A stretch of 64,000 nucleotides of DNA from Erpobdella octoculata (taxonomy: Eukaryota > Annelida > Clitellata > Hirudinida > Erpobdellidae). Both the position numbers and the translations under genes were made by a program. The notes under the pieces were generated by a model. It searched no databases, was not told the origin of the DNA, and saw nothing but the letters and a program-made list of their open reading frames with translations. Location of the stretch: assembly GCA_963978895.1 (NCBI GenBank), contig OZ022242.1:31177131-31241130 (forward strand). The letters run 5' to 3'. Each line of letters starts with the position of its first letter. Position 1 is the first letter of the stretch. Below are positions 14,898 through 35,569 of the stretch, piece after piece.

Positions 14898-14967
14898 AGC
14901 ATCATGTAAAAACATAAATTTTTTCTCAATGGCTAAGAATTATGCTTTTTTTTGTTTTTTAAGATTT

Positions 14968-15175
14968 AGCATACGTCTTATCAAGACAAGTCTTGCTCGA
15001 AGGTGAGATAGGGTACTTGCAAAGGCAGCCATTTATATGCGCCTACCCTTTTAGCAAATACGAGTGAACTCCTTGCTTAAGGGAGTTACGCTGGTGACGC
15101 CGGCGAGGTTTGAACTGCCGACCTAACGATTGACAGTCGAACGCTCTACCGCTCTGCCACCAGCGCCTCTGTTAT
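14968..15175 (-). mobile_element. tRNA-derived SINE, near full length
   Basis: Minus-strand head GGCGCTGGTGGCAGAGCGGTAG ends at 15175. Box B, the AAGCAAGGAGTTCACTCG body, the AAAGGGTAGGCGC segment and the distal tail (ACTTGTCTTGATAAGACG) follow down to 14968. With 53927-54058 this copy shows that the body and tail form one element. Confidence 0.75.
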
Positions 15176-15533
15176 CTTTTTCACCATAGTTAGACTTTCC
15201 AAAAAGTATTAACTGAGCTACAAAATGTTTGATTTGGGAATTACGAGATTGATATTCAGAATTTCCACAAAACCAAAAATTCATTATTTATTTGTTTAGA
15301 TGTAATTGTGCTAAATAGAAAATATATTTGACATATTTATATTTTGAACACAAAACAAATTGTAAAAAATAAATGCTTTTTTCTAAAGTTTTGAAACATA
15401 AGACATCATGTTTTTGTCAAGTGAAAGAAATGGGCTACCTGGTGTTATAAATAGTTGTTTTTGTTTATTTGAAATAAACTTTAAATGTTTTATTTAATAA
15501 AATAAATTAATAAAATTTGTACTCGACGCACAC

Positions 15534-15608
15534 ATCATCATCATCATCACCGCCACCGCCATCGCCATCGCCATCGCCATCGCCATCGCAATCGTCATCA
15601 TCATCATA
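15534..15608. repeat. (CATCAT)/(CGCCAT)n tract
   Basis: About 75 bp of CATCAT and ATCGCC hexamer repeats immediately upstream of the lectin exon acceptor. No other gene copy has it. Asp/Gly-rich minus-strand frames are artefacts. Confidence 0.9.
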
Positions 15609-15630
15609 ATCACACTTTTGTTCTTTCCAG

Positions 15631-15924
15631 TTCCAGCCTACTCGAAGGAAGTCTGCGAAAACGATGACTTCCACGCCGCCTGCCCTTCCGGCCACGTCAT
15701 CCTGATGACGTCCGTCCTCTACGGACGCATGCGACTCGGCAAGTGCCTCAAGATCAACTTCGGCTTCGTCGGCTGCTACAGTGACGTCACAGGTCACGTG
15801 AACAGGAGGTGCTCCGGCAGGCAGGCCTGCACCATCAGGATACCTGACAGCGGCATGGAGCGGACCAACCGGTGCCAAAACGACTTCAAGAGCTACCTGG
15901 AAGCTAATTACACCTGTATTAAAG
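15631..15924 (+). CDS. SUEL-type (galactose/rhamnose-binding) lectin domain exon
   Basis: A single exon with acceptor TTCTTTCCAG and donor AAAG|GTGAGT encodes about 98 residues. Eight cysteines, the YGR motif (SVLYGRMRLGKC), CSGRQACTIRI and a C-terminal LEANYTC match the Gal_Lectin/SUEL fold, which binds L-rhamnose or D-galactose; the usual DPC near the end is NRC here. A nearby second acceptor at 15636 gives the same phase. Both borders are phase 1, so it could splice between the type-B signal exon and WSC3 without breaking frame. Its GC-rich codons (GAC, TTC, GTC, AAG) contrast with the AT-rich codons of all other exons, and no other gene copy has it. It may be a captured exon or part of an unrelated gene. 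Confidence 0.75.
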
Positions 15925-16106
15925 GTGAGTCTACCTGGGTGCAGGCGCCTTTCTCATTAAAGTTTTTGTTGTTGTTGATTAATTTGTTTTCTATTTTTAA
16001 CTTCGTGTCGTTGTCATTTTAATTATAGATTAAATTAAACAAACAATTGTTCACGTTTATTCTAATATTTCAGATATCTTATAACGTAAATAATACTTTT
16101 CAAGGT

Positions 16107-16405
<299 letters not shown>

Positions 16406-16406
16406 A

Positions 16407-17101
<695 letters not shown>

Positions 17102-17271
17102 ATAAATACTGAATAATAAATTTTGCATCTGTATCACTTACAATTTTACAAAAATGGAAAGAAATAAAACTAAAACTCACTTGAAAATTAATTATCCTTT
17201 TTCGTTTTTCTACAAATTAACAATATGTTGATAAATTTGCAAAATATTTGTAATTTAAGAAAAAAGTTTAG

Positions 17272-17579
17272 GATTCCGATACATTGGATGTTACAAACAT
17301 TTTAATGCAACTTCCATGAAGATAACTGTTGAGTCTGCAAACGAGTGCATTCATTTCTGTAATAAATCAAATTCATGGTTTGCTTCTTTGAAGGTTAAAT
17401 ATGAAAAGTTATTAAATATTTATTTATAAATTGTTCATACTAAATAATTTTACAGAATGAAACAGAATGTTATTGTGGCAACACAACTAATTATACAGTT
17501 CCATCATCTAATTGTAATTTGATGTGTTCTGATAATATTGATACATGTGGGGGAAATCAATTTTATTCCATATATATAG
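17272..17579 (+). CDS. Gene 2 WSC3 domain (two exons)
   Basis: Exons 17272-17393 and 17456-17579. The first enters in phase 1 and ends phase 0 (TTGAAG|GTTAAA); the second starts AATGAAACAGAATGT and leaves in phase 1. Together they carry the WSC signature: IGCYKHF, an ANECIHFCNK stretch, ECYCGN and DTCGGNQFYSIY. WSC domains are small cysteine-rich putative carbohydrate-binding modules of cell-surface proteins. This copy keeps the CYC motif that gene 3 has lost. Confidence 0.85.
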
Positions 17580-18405
17580 GTATATTATTTAAATAATAAC
17601 TAGCTTTGTTGTTTTATTTAAAAACTTGTTGAGATAATCATTTTATACAACAAAAATTTTAATTGGAAATTGTTCAGTTGAAACGTTTTATCGACCAATC
17701 TACAAGGGATGTTACACCGACTTTTTTCAAAATTTGAGCAATTCAAAATTTGAGCAATTATGACTCTGAGATGACTATTGAGTGGTGTTTAACTTTTTGT
17801 TCTCAAAACAATTTTTATTTTATGGCAATTAAGGTGAGTTTATGTAATTTTAAAGTCTTTAATTTTTATTTAGTGTTGTAACAAAGCTACAACAACTACA
17901 ACAATAAAGCAGTTTAAACATTAAAAATATTATTCTAGCAACTACATACTCAAAAAGCATTCAATTTTGCAATATTTACAATATTGTATTAGATGCAATA
18001 TTTAAATACTATTTTTAAATATTTTCGAAATGATAAAATCAAAAAATTAATTTACTTTTGTTATTCAAATCAAACATCGTCATATAAAAATTTGAAAAAA
18101 ATCGTATTTTCAAAAGAAAAATCAAAGTAGGTAAACAAATTAACGATAAATACAAAATTTGAAAATTTTTGTATTTTATGGTTCGCTTGTTAATAATTAT
18201 TTTTTATTATTTTTATGTTTTTGTAGCGCGTATTATTTTTAAGAAAACATCAAATCAAACATAGTTATTTATAAATTTAAAAATGCTTTTTCAAAAGAAA
18301 ACTTAAAGTAAACCAAAATGACGCTAAATATAAAAATTGAAAAATTTTATATTTCATGGTTTGCTTGTTTATAATTTTGTTTATCATTTGTATATACATT
18401 TTTAG

Positions 18406-18899
18406 GAATACCGGCCATTTGGTCGCGAAAGCCATTTCATCGCCGTGAGCATTTTGTCGCCAAGTCGCGACGAAAACGCCAACCTTGCGACGAATCGGCC
18501 CTGACCGCGACGAAATCGCCTATTTTCGCGGCCAATAGCCTCATAGGCGTGACGGGTGAAATTCCGTTGCTCAAAAGCTTCTGTATAAGTATAACAGAGA
18601 GGGCAAGAAGTTGTTGTATAGACAGTAGATGTGCCAGTCTGTGATACATGTATCCAGGTGGTGTTGCTTAATGGTGGTCTCCAACTACATTCGCCGGGCG
18701 GGTGGCTTCGTGTGGTGGGGTAGCTTTAGTTGCTCCTAAGCAACAGAATTTTACCCGTCGCGACTGTGAGGTTTTTGGTCGCAAAAGTGGGCAATTTTCG
18801 TCGCGCTCCGGGCCGATTCGTCGCAGAGTTGGCGTTTTCATCGCGACGAAAATGATCACGGCGACGAAATGGCTTTCGCGACGACTTGGCCTGTACCCA
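18406..18899. mobile_element. 494-bp TIR element (MITE-like) at a splice acceptor
   Basis: GC-richer, CGCGACGAAA-rich insert flanked by the 8-bp duplication ATTTTTAG (18398-18405 and 18900-18907). Its ends are long imperfect inverted repeats: TCGCGAAAGCCATTTCATCG near 18422 against the inverted copy of GACGAAATGGCTTTCGCGA near 18865-18883. There is no transposase frame. An 8-bp duplication fits hAT-like or P-like superfamilies; I cannot decide between them. The duplicated target is itself the branch/acceptor end of an intron. Confidence 0.75.
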
Positions 18900-18907
18900 A
18901 TTTTTAG

Positions 18908-18960
18908 CACATCGACTTAACAGTTGCGGAAACAAATTAGGTTTAATTGCAAAGACCAAC
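18908..18960 (+). pseudogene. Remnant of a second WSC4 exon
   Basis: After the duplicated ATTTTTAG the sequence CACATCGACTTAACAG leads into TGCGGAAACAAATTAGGTTT and AAAGACCAAC. This matches the start of gene 3 exon 29924-30062 (GGAAACAAATTAGGTTTAAT), then breaks off. Relative to gene 3 two bases are gained, so the frame is lost. Gene 2 thus holds parts of both versions of this exon: this gene 3-like remnant and the gene 4-like exon at 18988. Confidence 0.65.
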
Positions 18961-19834
18961 AATTAAATATTTGTATGTTAATTTTAGAACACATTCTGTT
19001 CATGCGGAAACAAACTAAACTTAATTGCAAAGACCAACGAAGAAATCTGCAATAAAAAATGCTATGGAAACAGCTCTCAATTTTGTGGAAGTTGGCTCAC
19101 TTTCAGTGTTTATGCTGGTAAATTGTTTTATTTATATTATGAATTAATAATTTTTTCTTTGAAAGTAAGTAGTTTTAAATTTCAGCATGAATTCAAACTA
19201 TGAATAATACAGAAATTGAAATAAAAAGTTTCACATTTGAAAAATTAACGTTTTTGTCAAATGTTAAAATAATTGTTTTTTTTTAAATTCTTCATATTAA
19301 CTTTTTAATTTTAAAAATGTACAAGAAAATATTTGTTTATTTTATATTGATTAAAATTTAGCTCATTTTTTCAATCTTCACAATCAAATTGAAATTTAGT
19401 GAATTTATTTGTTGCTGCGGAATTTACATTTTGTTGAGTTTTCGGATCAATTAAACATAATTTGAGTGAATTATGGAATAAAATCAATTATAAAATCCAT
19501 AAATTTCAAAAAAGTACAAATTTTATGTAGAGAATCAAATTTTAAATTTTAATTTATTTGAAAAAAACGACATTTAATTTTTGAATTGAAAATTTTTTAA
19601 TAAAAATATACTTTTCAAATTCTTAGGTCTTAATAAAATGTTTGTTTATTCTCTATTGATACAAAATGTTTGTTAATTTTTCAATAATCACATATTTCAC
19701 ATAATAGGGTATTTATAAAACTGTATTCATTGTTTTAACATTTTGTAAACTTATTATCAGCAAAAAATATTTTACAATACATTTTTAGTCGCTGAATTAC
19801 AAATCTATAATAGTTTTCTTGTTATATAATTAAG

Positions 19835-20173
19835 TTTGTAGAAGTTCAGTTCTGGAAAAATCTTGTTCTGAAATGTTTCACTGTAAAGATATTGGAATTG
19901 ATGAAAGTGGTGAATGTCCAACAAAAAAATGTTTAGATGGATGGAAAGGAGAATCATGCAATCAAAGAGGTATTTTAAAATTAAATAAATATTCAACGTA
20001 AACAATTTGTTGTTTGTAAAAATTTTTCAACTTAGATTGCAGCAATAAAAATGGTTTATGTGGAATACATAAATGTCAAGAATTTGTAATTGGAGACAAA
20101 AGTGTTACAGAATGTGTTTGCAAAAAAGGATTTCAAAGTGAAAGTTCAACTATATATGACATTAAATGCATTG
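19835..20173 (+). CDS. Gene 2 EGF-a and EGF-b exons
   Basis: Exon 19835-19969 (acceptor AATTAAG) encodes CSEMFHCKD and CLDGWKGESCNQR, an EGF-like C-terminal loop. Exon 20036-20173 (acceptor AACTTAG) encodes DCSNKNGLCGIHKCQ and ECVCKKGF, an EGF-like module without calcium-binding consensus. Both are phase 1-1. The downstream intron contains a block at 20320-20460 that also occurs in genes 1, 3 and 4. Confidence 0.8.
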
Positions 20174-20664
20174 GTTAGTAATAAACACTTCAAAATAAAA
20201 GCAAATAAGTTAATGAGTTTGTGTTTATTGCAAAAACATTTATCAATTGTGTTTGTTTGTTAATTTTACTGTAAAATACCTGTTAGTCATTATTATTATA
20301 ATAATTGTCACTGCTGCTTTGTTTGAGAGAACCGTTTCAAAGCTACCATTGATAAAGTCAAATACTTACGAAACGCGATTGTTTCTAAAGAAAATGTTTG
20401 GCATATCAGTAACATTAATTGAATATAAACTTTGTAGTTGACATTGATAAACCATGGACTCCTTGATAGAACTACAGGACGTGAAGCCCCCTATAGCTCG
20501 TTACCTATAGCGGTAGCGACATAAAAATGTATTTGGAAAATTGCATTTATAGTTTAAATAGAAACCGATTTATTAATGAAACAAATAACTAATAAATGTA
20601 TAACTTTTAAATTTAGAGAAGAGTTTTTTATAATTATAATAAAAATCTATAATTTATTTTTTAG

Positions 20665-21422
20665 ACGTTAACGAATGTGAAGACAAATCGGATAATTGCA
20701 ACCTTCAAACGACAACTTGTAGAAACATTCCTGGGAGTTTTCAATGTGATTGCAATAATGGATTAATGCAAATAGAAAAAAACAGCACACATTGTACAGG
20801 TATTATTACAACACATTACGGACATTTTTCTTTCAACTTGTTATTTAAACATATAATTGACTTATTTCATTATTTATACTACATTTTTCAACTTATTTAT
20901 TTTTGTTGAATGTGTAATTTGATTGTTTAGCAATTAGAGAAGTATAAATTTGCAGTTGGCTGAGTTTGTAGACGCAATTGCTTGAAAGAGTTATATGCCG
21001 TTGTCGAAAATCAAGCATCTCTAACACATTTTTATGTGAGTGTTTTCAAGACAAAAACAAATTTCTAAAACTACGATTACATGTTTCTTCAGATTTCGAT
21101 GAATGCAAAATAGTTCCTAATGTTTGTGATTTGAATTCAACAACATGTGAAAACACAGAAGGTAGTTACACATGCAATTGCAAACATGGATTTAAAAATA
21201 TACAAGGAAATAACTGCTCAGGTAGTTTAAAACATAACGAAAGATTGTAACAAAAAAGTAATTTGTTTTAATACTATGATATTATAGACATTAATGAATG
21301 TGATGAAAAAATACACAATTGTAACTTGTCTTCAACTATTTGTACGAACATTTATGGAAGTTTTCAATGCGATTGTAAAGATGGATTCACTAAAATGATT
21401 GATAGCAATTCAACATGTTTAG
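20665..21422 (+). CDS. Gene 2 three calcium-binding EGF exons
   Basis: Exons 20665-20799, 21093-21221 and 21288-21422, all phase 1-1. Each begins with the calcium-binding signature: DVNEC, DFDEC and DINEC. Each continues with a GSF/YxCxC core ([33 protein letters not shown]). These EGF modules normally form a rigid, calcium-stabilised stalk. All donors are intact GT (21222 is GT here, unlike gene 3). Confidence 0.85.
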
Positions 21423-21904
21423 GTTAATAACATTTGTTTGTGGCATATGTTTGTGAATATCAAACGCAAAGTTTTTATTGCAACATTTTGCTATAACGGG
21501 CTTAACTGTTTAATGTATCAATGATGCGTATAAACCTTTTGTAAAAGGATAATTGTACCTGACTTTAAAAGAGCACCCTCTTAAAATTCCATTAGTTTTT
21601 TTTCAAATATCTGAACTGCTAACAACCGAATCTTAAAAGCGCCACAGAGAAAAACATTATCTTTTCTTATTTTTTTATTATTATTGTTAATTTCAGTGCG
21701 TGGCTTTCTTTACAGCTTATTTTTGCTTTTTCAATTTGTCGTACGTTAACCATTTTAAGCAATTTTTATGTGTGGTAATTGAATATAGTTTGTATAAATA
21801 AGTTTATACAAGTTTTGCACACAGCTGATGAGGTCATTCAATTCTGTTGGTTTTTTGTTGTAATTTTCCAGTTTATTTACAGTAGTTTTGTTAATTCAAT
21901 TTTA

Positions 21905-22733
21905 GTTTAGCTGACAAATTTTATAACTTGTCAGCTGACAGATACGAACCAGCCCATTACACTTTGGAAAAAAAACACAAGACACGAGAAATAAACTTCC
22001 CAGAATGTTAATGTTAGTACGCAGTTTACTTGCTATTTCAGCAACAAAAACCATAAACCACTGTGTTTTCAGTTTTTTCACTTAATTTTTGATCGACTTG
22101 CCTGGATCATAAACTTACGCGTCGAAGAACTGTTGAAGGTCAGATCTCAATATGACAAAACACTCATTCGGATTTTGTTTCACCCGCGCCGCCCTAATGC
22201 CATTTTTAGCGTTGAAATGAACATTTTATAAATAAAAATATTTTAAAATAAAAAAGTTCATTATCTTGTAACTGTAGTTTATTATTAATTAAAAACTAAA
22301 AATTTAACATGCAATTAAAACTTAAAAATTTATGAAAAATGATGAACTTTAATTAATTCTAATTTTTTAGAATTCGTTAATCTTATTTACACACATCGTG
22401 GATACAGAAACTTAATAATGTCAAAACAAAAAAAATAATATTTACATAGAGAATGTTTGAACTAATTTGTAATGTTTTTAAAAAGAACATTTGAAATAAA
22501 TCAGATTGGAGTCTTAAATAGTAAATTAGTTTTAGACAGAAACTTTATGAGCCGAAACTTTAAAACTTTACAAGTTTGTCAAAATGTTTTCTAGCTAGAT
22601 GATAAATTGCAGTTGCAATTAATATTGAAATTTTTAAGTCATTAAAATACGAGGGTTTTGACAATAGCATTAAAACTGTTAGGTTTTCAAATAAACTGCA
22701 TTACAGATTCAGTTGTAAAGAGATATGGATAAA
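21905..22733 (+). other. Deletion junction and gene 3 upstream region
   Basis: Up to 21905 the sequence follows the intron before the membrane exon (AATTCAATTTTAG, as at 58153-58165). From about 21915 it follows type-A upstream DNA (CAGCTGACAGATACGA, as at 61055). The membrane exon, tail exon and X-type 3' flank are missing. A 9-bp inverted repeat, AGCTGACAA and TTGTCAGCT (21909-21917, 21928-21936), lies at the join. ATG at 22725 is the original type-A start, now cut off by an insertion. Confidence 0.75.
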
Positions 22734-24160
22734 CAAGCAGTGCCCGTAGCGGCTTCGCTCGCATGAAATTAGAGAATTTGAACCGTGCATCCATAGGTGT
22801 CGGTCCGTCGACAACTTGGCCCAGCCAGTTTCAAAACCAAAATTTCTGGCCGGCACGTCCCGTCTAATTTGGGCCCGGCCCGTTTTTACAGGCATAGAAA
22901 TTCTATATACTTGATGAAAAACTTCGGCCCGTCCCACCTTGACTTCAGGTTTGGCCCGGCCCGTCTGAAGACCCTAAAATTACTAAAATGTCTATATGCT
23001 TAGTGAAAAACCTCGGCCCGTACCACCTTGATTTAAGGTTTAGCTTGGCCCGTAAAAAGACCATAAAATAACGGCATGGCCCGACCGGTGATAAACTGAA
23101 CTCACCTACTTTTAACCGGCACAAAACCTCACAATACTAAGTTTTACATCTGTAATGCTTGCAGTGGTTGAGTAGCAGTTATTTTAAAATCAAATAACTC
23201 TTATTTTGACCCCACACTTGAAGTCATGAAAACCAAAGTTTAAAAAAATTGTGAAACACGTATATCTTTTTTTTTGAGTAGATACTAAGTATTAACTTTT
23301 ACATCTTTAGCAATTACGGTTGTTGAGTAGCAGTTACTTAAAAACCAAATAACCATATTTTCCACCCCACATTTGAAGTCCTGGAAACCAAATTTTCAAA
23401 AAATGGTAAAACACGTGTATCATTATTTCTGGAGTAGGAACCAGATACTAATTTTTACTCCTGTAGCATCTACAGTTTTCGAGTAGCAGTTATATTAAAA
23501 ACCAAATAACCTTATTTTCCACCCCACATTTGGGGTCCTGGAAACAAAATTTGTAAAAAATAGTGAAACACGTATATCTTTATTTTTAGAATAGAAACTA
23601 AATACTAATTTTTACATCTGTGGTATTTACAGTTTTTGAGTAGCAGTTACTTTAAAAAACAAATAACCATATTTTCCACCCCACATTTGAAGTTCTGGAA
23701 ACCAAATTTTCAAAAAATGCTAAAACACGTATTTCATTATTTTTGGAGTAGAAACTAAATACTAATTCTTACTCCTGTAGCCTTTACATTTTTTGAGTAG
23801 CAGCTACTTCAAAACCAAATAACCCAATTTTCCAACCCACATTTGAGGTCCGGGAAACCGAATTTTCAAAAAATAGTGAAATACGTGTCTTTTTATTTTT
23901 TAAGAAGAATCCATATACCAAATTTCAAAAATCTACTCATTTTTGGTTTTCGAGATATACATTGTTTTAGAAAAAAGTTTGTTTTCCAGTTTCTTTCCCT
24001 CAGGAGCAAAATTTTCAAAAATCCTTTCTTAGTGGATGCTTACGCAATAAAAGTAATATAAGTTCCAAATTTCAAGTCCCTAGGATGAGGCGTTTGAGCT
24101 AGGCGTTGATTATCAGTCAGTCAGTCAGTCAGTCAGGACATGTTCTTTTATATATATAGA
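22734..24160 (+). mobile_element. Pearl-like (Helitron/HINE-like) element in gene 3 exon 1
   Basis: Head CAAGCAGTGCCCGTAGCGGC, a GGCCCGTCCCACCTTGACTT section in two copies, then about five core repeats of ~150 bp at 23140-23880 (each with CCACCCCACATTTGAAG and TTTTTGAGTAGCAGTTA). A (CAGT)n block follows at 24114-24136 and the end is TATATATATAGA. Comparison with genes 1 and 5 (ATGGACAAA|TTAATGAAA) places it between A and T with no target duplication. No protein is encoded. Confidence 0.75.
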
Positions 24161-24163
24161 TTA

Positions 24164-32959
<8,796 letters not shown>

Positions 32960-32999
32960 ATACTTCTAGAAAACTTACAAACTGATGAACACTATTATT

Positions 33000-34440
33000 C
33001 TTAGCTAAAGACAGACATAGATAACATTTTTCCACCTTTTTTATAGTTATCAAACGGATACAAGAACTTCCATAGTTTTAAATTTTTAAACTGTAAAAAA
33101 ATTAGAGTATGGCTTCAGTATATTATACTAGCAACAAGTGAATTTGTAACATTAAGAAGATTTTTCTAAATTTAATTTTAAATATAAAATCCATATATTT
33201 AGATAAAGAATAAATACCATGTTTTCCATTTTGGTCGATAACTGTTTAGTTTTTTGATTAATTTCAATATTATTGTTTTGTGTTTAGCTTATTGATTTGT
33301 CTTTTTTATCCTTTATATTAACTCCACCTTTCTGAGTACAAACACCTTTTCCGTTATTAAATCAATGTGAAACTTGGTCCATAGACTTGTAAGGCACAAA
33401 CATTAATTTTGAGATAATCAATCACAAAAACAAATTTTTTTTCTTTAGTTGAACGCTATGATAAAATATAGCATCATTTTATAAAAATTATTGATTATTA
33501 CATTTTTTTATAGTTGCAGATATCATTTTCACACAAAATATCTTCTTTTCATTTATGTAGTTTTTAAAATTATTGACTTATATCTTCATGAAAATTATAC
33601 ACATTAAATTAGTATTTTTCTATGTTAAATATATAAAGGATTTTAATAAACGAAGTTTTTTACGGTCACATGTTCACGTAATAAGTCACAAATTCAAGGC
33701 ATATGTAAATTAGAACATCAGGAGCCCAAATTGCAGGTTTTCTGATAACAACATAAAACAGTTCGACATCTAGCGAGAATAAAAAATAAATCAATGTTTA
33801 ACAACATCAAAACAAAATCTAGGTTGTTCTTGAATGTCAGTAGAAATCGTGGTCATTTTGAACCGTCCAATAAAACTGAAAATTTAATTTAAATTATAAT
33901 CTTTAAAAAACAAATGCAACAATTTTTAGCTAGTTAGGATAACCAGAAGTGGGTAAAATTTGACTTTCGAAGTTGTTTCGTCTAATACAAGCATGCAATA
34001 GAGCATACAACAGCAAAGTTAATATAAAGGAAATAAAAATGACGGTTTGTCTGTTTGTTTGTCTTTTATAAAAATCTAAACCACTGAACTAATTTGAACA
34101 AAGTTCACCAAAAAAAAAAAAAACTATATCAAAGGTTTTAAAAATATTTTGCTTTTTATATCACTTTTCATGGCCAATAAATTTATTCTAGGATAGCAGT
34201 TTCTTTATACAAGCATTGATAGCACAGGTCTTCAACAAAAAAACCTGTCTGGATGTTTTCAACTGAATTCAATGTATTTAAATAAAGAAATGTGTTTAGT
34301 GCTTACTAATAAATAGACCAGTGTAGTTATTTCAAAACAAAACTTTAATTTAATTTGCTTAGCAAAGTTTACAACAATTTTCAACAAATATGCAACGTAT
34401 TTTACGTCTTATAAGCAAACAATTTTGCTAAAAAGGTCAA
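33000..34440 (+). repeat. 3' flank type Y (gene 3 side)
   Basis: Nearly identical to 5160-6605. No coding region. It probably contains the gene 3 3' UTR; the exact poly(A) site is not evident. Confidence 0.75.
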
Positions 34441-34444
34441 GTGC

Positions 34445-34730
34445 CACTTCTTTATTTCAAAAAAAAGAGAAGGGAAAAGAAAATGAGAAGCAAAATTAAA
34501 GAGAGAAAGATAACAGAGAAAAGGGAGGAAAACCAATAGAGAGAAAAAAGAAGGTGAGAAAAAGAAAGGAATAAACATGAGAAAATTTTATAACAAAAGA
34601 AAAAAAAGAGGAAAAAGGATTGAGAAAGAAAGAACAAACAAAAAAGAGAAAGATAACGCAAGAAAGCAAGAGAAAGAAAAAACGAAAGAAAACGTTTGAA
34701 AACTCTGGGCAACGTGGTGTAACCCTGCTA
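34445..34730 (-). mobile_element. CTAGC-family element fragment, purine-rich
   Basis: Counterpart of 6610-6898, with small indels in the GAAAGA-rich run. Confidence 0.5.
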
Positions 34731-34734
34731 GCTA

Positions 34735-34880
34735 TTAGAGGCGCTGGTGGTAGAGCGGTAGAGCGTTCGCCTGTCGATCATTAGGTCGGCAGTTCAATCC
34801 TCATCGGCGTCACCAGCGTAATTCTCTTAAGCAAGGAGTTCACTCGCATTTGCTATAAATGGCTGCCTCTGCAAGAACCC
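34735..34880 (+). mobile_element. tRNA-derived SINE
   Basis: Counterpart of 6905-7050, with GGTAGAGCGGTAGAGCG and GGCAGTTCAATCC. Shared position shows inheritance with the duplicated block, not a fresh insertion. Confidence 0.75.
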
Positions 34881-35238
34881 TTACACTTTGAACAAGTTGC
34901 TCTTTTCAAAGTTTCGTTGAAATGTAGTCCCTGGTAAAAATTCAAAATATAGAATAATTATAAGCAGCATGCAGCCATTCAGTCTTTCAACTTGAATTAA
35001 AAATACCTCCCCAGCGATTAAAAAGTTAGGGTTTCCAAGAGCAAATTCACTTGTTAATAAATGGAACGATGATAAAAAAGGATCAAAATATGGAATATTT
35101 ATTTACTCCGACGAAGACTAAAAAAAGCCAGTTAGCTATAACCCAATACAATTAGTTATTAATTAAAAATCATTTGATGTTTCAATTTTAATTAAGTGAG
35201 CGATAGAAATAAGTCTTAAAATGGAATTAGAATTGAAA

Positions 35239-35337
35239 TAGAAATTATTTGAAAAAATAGGAATTATTTGAAAAATTAGGAATTATTTGAAAAAATAGGA
35301 ATTATTTGAAAAAATAGGAATTATTTGAAAAAAGTAA
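35239..35337. repeat. 19-bp tandem repeat, five units
   Basis: Five GAATTATTTGAAAAAATAG-type units against six at 7407-7523. Confidence 0.9.
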
Positions 35338-35569
35338 TGGAATTAGAATAAGAATGAAAATTATTTTATTAATGTTATTTAGAAATAGAATGGAAATCTA
35401 AGAGTTCAAATGGAAATAGGAATGAGAATGGAAATTATTTAGTGACTGGAAATAACACTGTATATAGGCAATATTTTAATTCTATATTCGCGGACTAACT
35501 AACCAACAAACCAACAGACAAGAAAGTGACCTAATAAAAACGTTGTGAAAAGGAAAGGAGAGCAATAGA

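Larger units (their letters stand above)
17678..19117 (+). pseudogene. Gene 2 WSC4 domain with frameshift
   Basis: First exon 17678-17833 (KGCY motif, IEWC core in family) carries two adjacent copies of CAAAATTTGAGCAATT (17728-17743 and 17744-17759). Removing one copy restores the frame seen in gene 4 (48800-48939); with both, the frame reaches TGA at 17761. Second exon 18988-19117 (acceptor ATTTTAG) is open and intact: FCSCGN, CNKKCYGNSSQFCG, phase-1 exit at TATGCTG|GTAAA. It closely resembles 51131-51260 of gene 4. Confidence 0.85.

Noticed and set aside
14205..14915. 236-residue minus-strand frame with Cys/His residues
   Set aside because: It crosses the fold-back arm, a CTAGC head and an interspersed repeat also present at 63256-64000; no recognisable domain.
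15507..15878. Minus-strand 123-residue frame
   Set aside because: Shadow of the lectin exon plus the hexamer repeat; the plus strand has conserved cysteines, splice sites and phase.
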